Assembly: GCA_018985235.1 (NCBI GenBank)
Contig: JADGIG010000213.1
Span: 1-12,495 of the forward strand
Origin: Sanchytrium tribonematis
Taxonomy: Eukaryota; Sanchytriomycota; Sanchytriomycetes; Sanchytriales; Sanchytriaceae
Length of the DNA: 12,495 nucleotides
Direction: 5' to 3'
Within the stretch, counting starts at the first letter, position 1. Each line of letters opens with the position of its first letter. Position numbers and translations under genes: made by a program. Below the pieces are notes generated by a model. The model searched no databases, was not told the origin of the DNA, and saw only the letters and a program-made list of their open reading frames with translations. Positions 8,571 through 12,495 of the stretch are shown one piece after another.

Positions 8571-9245
8571 TTGATCAATAAATTTTATTTGTGATTTTTG
8601 GCAATAACTCCTGTAGCAAAGTATATTACCAGCTCTACAAATCAAATTCCAAGTAGCCAGTAATAATATTACCATGGAAATATTGCGATGCGCTTGTAGT
8701 TGATTTGCTATATGGCAGGCTAAAATTTTAATGTCAAAATAAGGACAAAATAGAACGGCTCATTAATGGATTGGAATGTTCGCCAATCCGTTCATAATGG
8801 CCATTAATGGGTAAATTTAGGGAATTTTTAGATTGACGCATCTCTTTCTCAATAAAAAAGACATCCCATTTATCCATGTTATAGAGTATAAACCAGCTCA
8901 AATCCACCCCACCATATAATTTTGAAATGTCAATAAATTGATCGATAATTACTTAATTCATATATTCATTCATTTTCATTTTCACTACTTAAATCAATGT
9001 TTTCTTCTTGTGCTTCCAATCAAGGAACCTTTGCATCAGAATATTCCTTATCTTTGTGCAACTTCTAACTTTTCTGCAGTCATTGAGTATGTTGTTCCAT
9101 ATAATAATGCATTTACAACATTAGACCAAACTAAAAAGCACTTAAATAATGCAATATATTGTGAACCTAAGTAATATAAAACTATCTAAGACAGTTGCTT
9201 TTGACATGTTTAATTCCTCAATGTTTCAGTCAAATAACAAGTTTC
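8571..9245. other. Non-coding stretch with small dyads, likely transposon debris
   Basis: No convincing gene on either strand. A plus-strand reading frame at 8938-9174 has no recognisable motif. A GGATTGG/CCAATCC stem with an 8-nt loop lies at 8768-8789, and the 9-mer CATTAATGG occurs at 8761 and within the perfect palindrome CCATTAATGG at 8801-8810. On the minus strand about 9035-9190 has a short open stretch, and about 8960-9010 encodes an acidic run (ENIDLSSENENE); both may belong to the pogo-like remnant that follows. Confidence 0.4.
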
Positions 9246-9383
9246 TTAATTTTTTTCGATAATTTCAGGAGTCATATTTGCCCATTCCCAGACAATCCAG
9301 TCTCTTATTTCTACAGTTCCTTGTCTTTGGGAGATTTCTGGCATGTTTGGGTCATTCAAATTTGTTTTATTTGTTTGCACTTG
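9246..9383 (-). pseudogene. Possible pogo/Tigger-type transposase tail
   Basis: Minus-strand open stretch of about 45 codons containing QGTVEIRDWIVWEWANMTPE followed by IIEKN and a TAA at 9246-9248. The spacing of Trp residues and the run W-x5-[MI]-x-PE-x-I resembles the region just C-terminal of the DDE domain in pogo/Tigger/Jerky-like transposases, where a Trp-rich helix precedes a KSF-x2-CGI motif. That motif is not intact here. The assignment is by memory of the family and is tentative. If right, the gene lies in the same orientation as the hAT remnant downstream of 9654 but is a separate element. Confidence 0.33.
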
Positions 9384-9653
9384 CTTTTAAAGCTTGTTGA
9401 ACAAACTTTAATTCAGAACTGCTTGGTTCGCTAACAATTCAACTGATGGGCTTAAACGAAAGTTTAAATTTTAGACTATGTATAAGTTCTCGTTTAAAAT
9501 TTTATTTGAATTCATCGACTCAGAGCTCCCGTAAATATTATTTAAATCTATTGATCACTATTTGATAGAAGCAATAAATAAGCTAGATTTTAATGAAGCT
9601 ACAATAGATAATTGCAATAATCTAAATAAATTGTATATAATTATTTTAATTAT

Positions 9654-10258
9654 TTACTTGTAATATTCCTTCTGTTTCTCACTCATGTTTATAACAGATG
9701 ACACAGTCTTAGCATTCCAAAACTTCTCATTAATATTTAAGAACATGCACGCTTCAAAATGTACTGGGAACATTGATTGGCGCAAACTTGTCAGTACAAG
9801 CTTTGCTTTGCTAAATAAGCGCTCCACCAAGTAGATGTAGCAAAAATAAAGCTTAAGTCAATATAATTAGTAGTCTTAAATCTTTTTATCTTTTGTTCAA
9901 TTAAACCATCAGCAAACTTTAACTCTTCAACTTCAACTACTTCTACAACATCATCACGTAATAAAAACGGCTTTAAAACTAGTTTTTCCTCATAGCTAAG
10001 CTTATGCTCTTCGTTATCCAGTACTTTCACAACAGCATTTTCAAATATGGGACTTTGAACAATCTCGCTTGAAGGAGACAAATGAGATATCATCGATGGA
10101 TACAAAGCAATAATGCCATCAAACAATGCACTTACATCACTAAGTGTCAACATTTTCTCTTGTAGCTTCTTTGTTACACTTTCAAATTTTTTCAAATGAT
10201 CAAGTAATTCTAATAAGAGAGTACGTTGTTGTATAGTCGATGATCGACTATGACTCAA
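9654..10258 (-). pseudogene. hAT-family transposase, C-terminal remnant with one frameshift
   Basis: The minus-strand frame from 10261 reads SRSSTIQQRTLLLELLDHLK, where hAT proteins have a TRWSST motif followed by a helix. It continues with KFESVTKKLQ, LFDGIIALYPSM, SEIVQSPIFENAVVKVL and FIFATST. At about 9831-9838 one base is missing. The next frame continues with LVERLFSKAKLVL, then SMFPVHFEACMFL and a stop at 9654-9656. The last block is the hAT dimerisation domain (ERxFS ... fE ... FL), so the true 3' end of the gene is present. Everything upstream of about residue SRSST, including the BED finger and first catalytic Asp, is absent: the frame meets TAA at 10262-10264. The only codon at the 5' edge is TTG, so this is a truncation and not a small gene. 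Confidence 0.82.
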
Positions 10259-10311
10259 ATCTTACACCTAATGCTCCATATGCGAGTTGTGTTGATATTT
10301 GTAAGATTTGA
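10255..10311. repeat. Perfect 12-bp inverted repeat upstream of the aminopeptidase
   Basis: TCAAATCTTACA at 10255-10266 and TGTAAGATTTGA at 10300-10311 are exact reverse complements, separated by 33 bp. The left arm begins at the broken edge of the hAT remnant and the right arm ends 22 bp before the aminopeptidase ATG at 10334. It could be an operator-like dyad, the scar of an inverted duplication at the hAT breakpoint, or terminal repeats of a tiny element. No TATA box was evident in this spacer. Confidence 0.75.
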
Positions 10312-10333
10312 TTTTCCTAATAATTTTTAAAAC

Positions 10334-12495
10334 ATGAATTTTGTTGGCGATGAAAAGATTATGGCGTACGAATATCAGCCACTAGTAGATCCTTTCAATC
10401 CTAAAATTCGCAATAATACCCGTACCAAAATGCTAGCAGCTTTGATTGCACTGGTTTTATCGTGTTCTTTTATGGCCTATATGGTTTGGCCAACTCTCAA
10501 AACCAACTACGTAGCTCAACATGGTTTATTATATAATGAATTTAGACTGCCTACTGATGTTCATCCTACCCATTACAATATTGGTTTGGATATTACAATG
10601 CCAACTAAGAGTGATAATTCTTCAGTTGTCAAAGGATTTGTGATAATGGATATTGAAGTGACTAGTGCTACTGATAAAATTGTATTTCATACAGTAGATC
10701 AAGAATTAGAAAATGTTGCCTTGGTCCAAAAAGAGAAAAACTATAAAATTGCAAAATCCAATTATAACAAGGAAATGGAATATCAAGTCTTGATATTTGA
10801 TAAGAAATTAGAAAAGGGATCCTATTCTTTAAGCATGGGATTCAAATATGATACCCGATATGATTTAAGAGGCTTTTATTTGAGTAGTTACAAAACTTCA
10901 GAATTCAGTGAGGATTATTGGATTGGAGTTACTCAGTTTGAGGCAACAGATGCAAGAAGGGCATTTCCTAATTTTGATGAACCAGATAAAAAGGCCACAT
11001 ATGATATTACTTTACATGTTCCAAAAGAATACCACGCTCTCTCAAATATGCCTATTTCCAGAAAAGTAGATCATGGAGAATCTACTATTTATGAATTCCA
11101 AACAACTCCAAAAATGTCATCTTATTTATTGGCATTTGCTGTGAGTCAATTTGAACCAACAGAAGTGGTTAAAACTGTCAATAATGTCGAAGTAAGATGT
11201 TGGACAAGACAAGGAATGACCGATCAAGGTGTGTATGCCGCAGCTGCAGCAGTCAAGGTTTTGGAAAAGTATACCGAATTATTTGATATCGAGTATCCAT
11301 TGCCAAAATTGGATATGATTGCCATTCCTTCATTTAGTGCTGGAGCTATGGAAAATTGGGGATTCGTGACTTATAGAGACACTGCTATCTTAATTGACCC
11401 TAAAATCAGTTCAGAGGGTAATTACCAGCGTGTAGCCACTGTGGTTGCTCATGAACTGGCTCATCAATGGTAAATTGAATTTATTTAGGTTTGGAAATTT
11501 AGTCACCATGCAGTTTTGGGACTCGTTATTTTTAAATGAGGGATTTGCGACTTTGATGGAGTACAAGGGTACTGCCGCAGTAGCAGATAATTGGAGAATC
11601 GATGACCAATTTTACATCATGGATACTTTGAGAGCATTTGATGTAGATTCTACTTTAAATACCCATGCGATTCATGTAGATGTTCATTCACCTCATGAAA
11701 TTGGTAAGATATTTGACGGCATTTCCTATTCAAAAGCAGGAAGTTGTTTAAAAATGTTGGAATTTTATGTAAATCAGCAAGCGGATGTTTCCACTGGAAA
11801 TACTGCATTCTTTAAAGGACTACATGATTATTTGTCCAAACATCAATATGGAAATGCAGAAAGAAGAGATTTATGGAAAGCATTAGATGCACCAGGTTTA
11901 TTTGTTCCAGAAATGATGGAAAGTTGGACAGATCAACCAGGCTATCCAATCGTGGATATTATTCCATTTGAAGAAGATGGTAAAACATTTGTCAATTTAA
12001 TTCAGACTAGATTTTTAAGTACTGTCAAAGTGAAGACTGAGGCGCAAAAAGATCAAAAATGGATGATCCCGTTTAGTTATCAAGTTTATTCAAAGGAAGA
12101 TGGGAAAATTTCTAAAGGACCTGTCCAATTTATTTTATTAAAAGAAAAAGAGACTAAAGTGCATATTCCAGATGCCAAAGGAAATTGGATAATTAAAGGC
12201 AATGTGGATCAAACTGGATTTTATAGAGTGGGGTTGCCATTTGAGTGGTACGAAGTTGCCAAAGACTGGTTTGAAGAAGATTTAAATGTCATGAGTACAA
12301 TGGACAGAGCAGGTTTCTTAGAAGATGCTTTAGCTATTGTTTTAACGGGACAAACAGACCACCCAGAGAGATTATTCGCATTAACTAAATTTTTAAAGAA
12401 TGAAAGAGATTATATTGTTTGGTCTACTGCTTTGAATCGATTTGCTGAGATTGAAGGTGCTTTACGAATTTCACCATTTTATAGCGAATTGAAAT
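10334..12495 (+). CDS. M1-family zinc aminopeptidase, type II membrane protein (3' end outside the window)
   Basis: Spliced gene: exon 1 is 10334-11469 and exon 2 is 11489 to the window end (714 residues visible; the family is usually about 850-1,000). It removes N-terminal residues from peptides. Residues 33-53 form one hydrophobic segment after a short basic cytosolic tail, so a signal anchor with a lumenal or extracellular enzyme is likely. The M1 N-terminal domain starts at FRLPTDVHPTHYNIGL (70-85). The exopeptidase motif GAMEN is at 337-341, the zinc ligands are HELAH (373-377) and Glu396 in FLNEGFA, and the conserved Tyr region follows in ISYSKAGS. The segment near W-x-IKGNVDQTGFYRVG begins the C-terminal domain. 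No lesion is seen, so the gene looks functional. An alternative in-frame ATG at 10361 (GCG next) would drop nine residues and may be the real start. Confidence 0.92.
11470..11488 (+). other. Predicted 19-nt spliceosomal intron
   Basis: GTAAATTGAATTTATTTAG sits inside the Trp379 codon (phase 2) directly after HELAHQ. Retention puts TAA in frame at 11471-11473; removal restores HELAHQWFGNLVTMQFW, the conserved M1 sequence, without gain or loss of a residue. It has GT and TAG ends and is 100% AT apart from the splice-site bases and one internal G. An insertion mutation or assembly error of 19 bp is the alternative, but would not be expected to carry both splice signals and leave the flanking codon exact. 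Confidence 0.7.

Noticed and set aside
8768-8789. GGATTGG-loop-CCAATCC hairpin containing GTTCG as a tRNA T-arm
   Set aside because: The stem and loop sizes are wrong for a T-arm and no acceptor, D or anticodon arms can be drawn around it.
8938-9174. Plus-strand 78-codon reading frame
   Set aside because: Its composition reflects AT-rich DNA, and it has no recognisable domain, promoter context or neighbouring partner.
9035-9190. Minus-strand VVNALLYGTTYSMTAEKL as a family A DNA polymerase motif
   Set aside because: The likeness is confined to a few residues, with stops soon after and no other polymerase motif nearby.

Overview
The window is eukaryotic nuclear DNA from an AT-rich, gene-compact genome. 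The evidence is a spliced gene, CCAAT-type promoter elements, overlapping AATAAA signals, an F-box protein, a SET-domain protein and the decayed remains of at least three classes of eukaryotic transposon (Helitron, Tc1/mariner and hAT, with a possible fourth of pogo/Tigger type). I cannot name the species. An early-diverging fungus or a parasitic protist would fit, and the apparent 19-nt intron points to a lineage with ultra-short introns.

Layout. Positions 1-291 (+) hold the 3' end of an unrecognised gene. It converges, with 19 bp between stop codons, on a minus-strand F-box protein (311-1081) whose middle resembles a nucleotidyltransferase fold. From 1191 to 5149 (-) lies a nearly complete Helitron Rep/helicase gene of about 1,320 codons. 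It is dead by only three lesions: one frameshift and two in-frame stops. Upstream of it are five CCAAT boxes on a 22-bp lattice (5254-5368), then a tandem array of 138-139 bp units (5483-5919). The array abuts the start of a divergent, intact, intronless 593-aa SET-domain protein (5975-7756, +) with a large unrecognised C-terminal half.

From about 7.9 to 10.26 kb is a transposon graveyard: a 5'-truncated Tc1/mariner DD34E transposase (+, several frameshifts, second catalytic Asp codon now Glu), a short possible pogo-type tail (-), and the C-terminal part of a hAT transposase (-, one frameshift in front of the dimerisation motif). The hAT remnant stops 76 bp before the start codon of a type II membrane M1 aminopeptidase (10334 to beyond the window end, +). 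A perfect 12-bp inverted repeat lies in that gap.

The aminopeptidase reading frame is interrupted inside its zinc motif by a 19-nt GT...TAG segment whose removal exactly restores the family sequence.

The most unusual items are the 19-nt intron, the SET protein with its tandem array and divergent Helitron neighbour, and the 22-bp phased CCAAT array. Whether the SET and F-box genes are Helitron cargo or host genes cannot be decided here, because I found no convincing Helitron termini.
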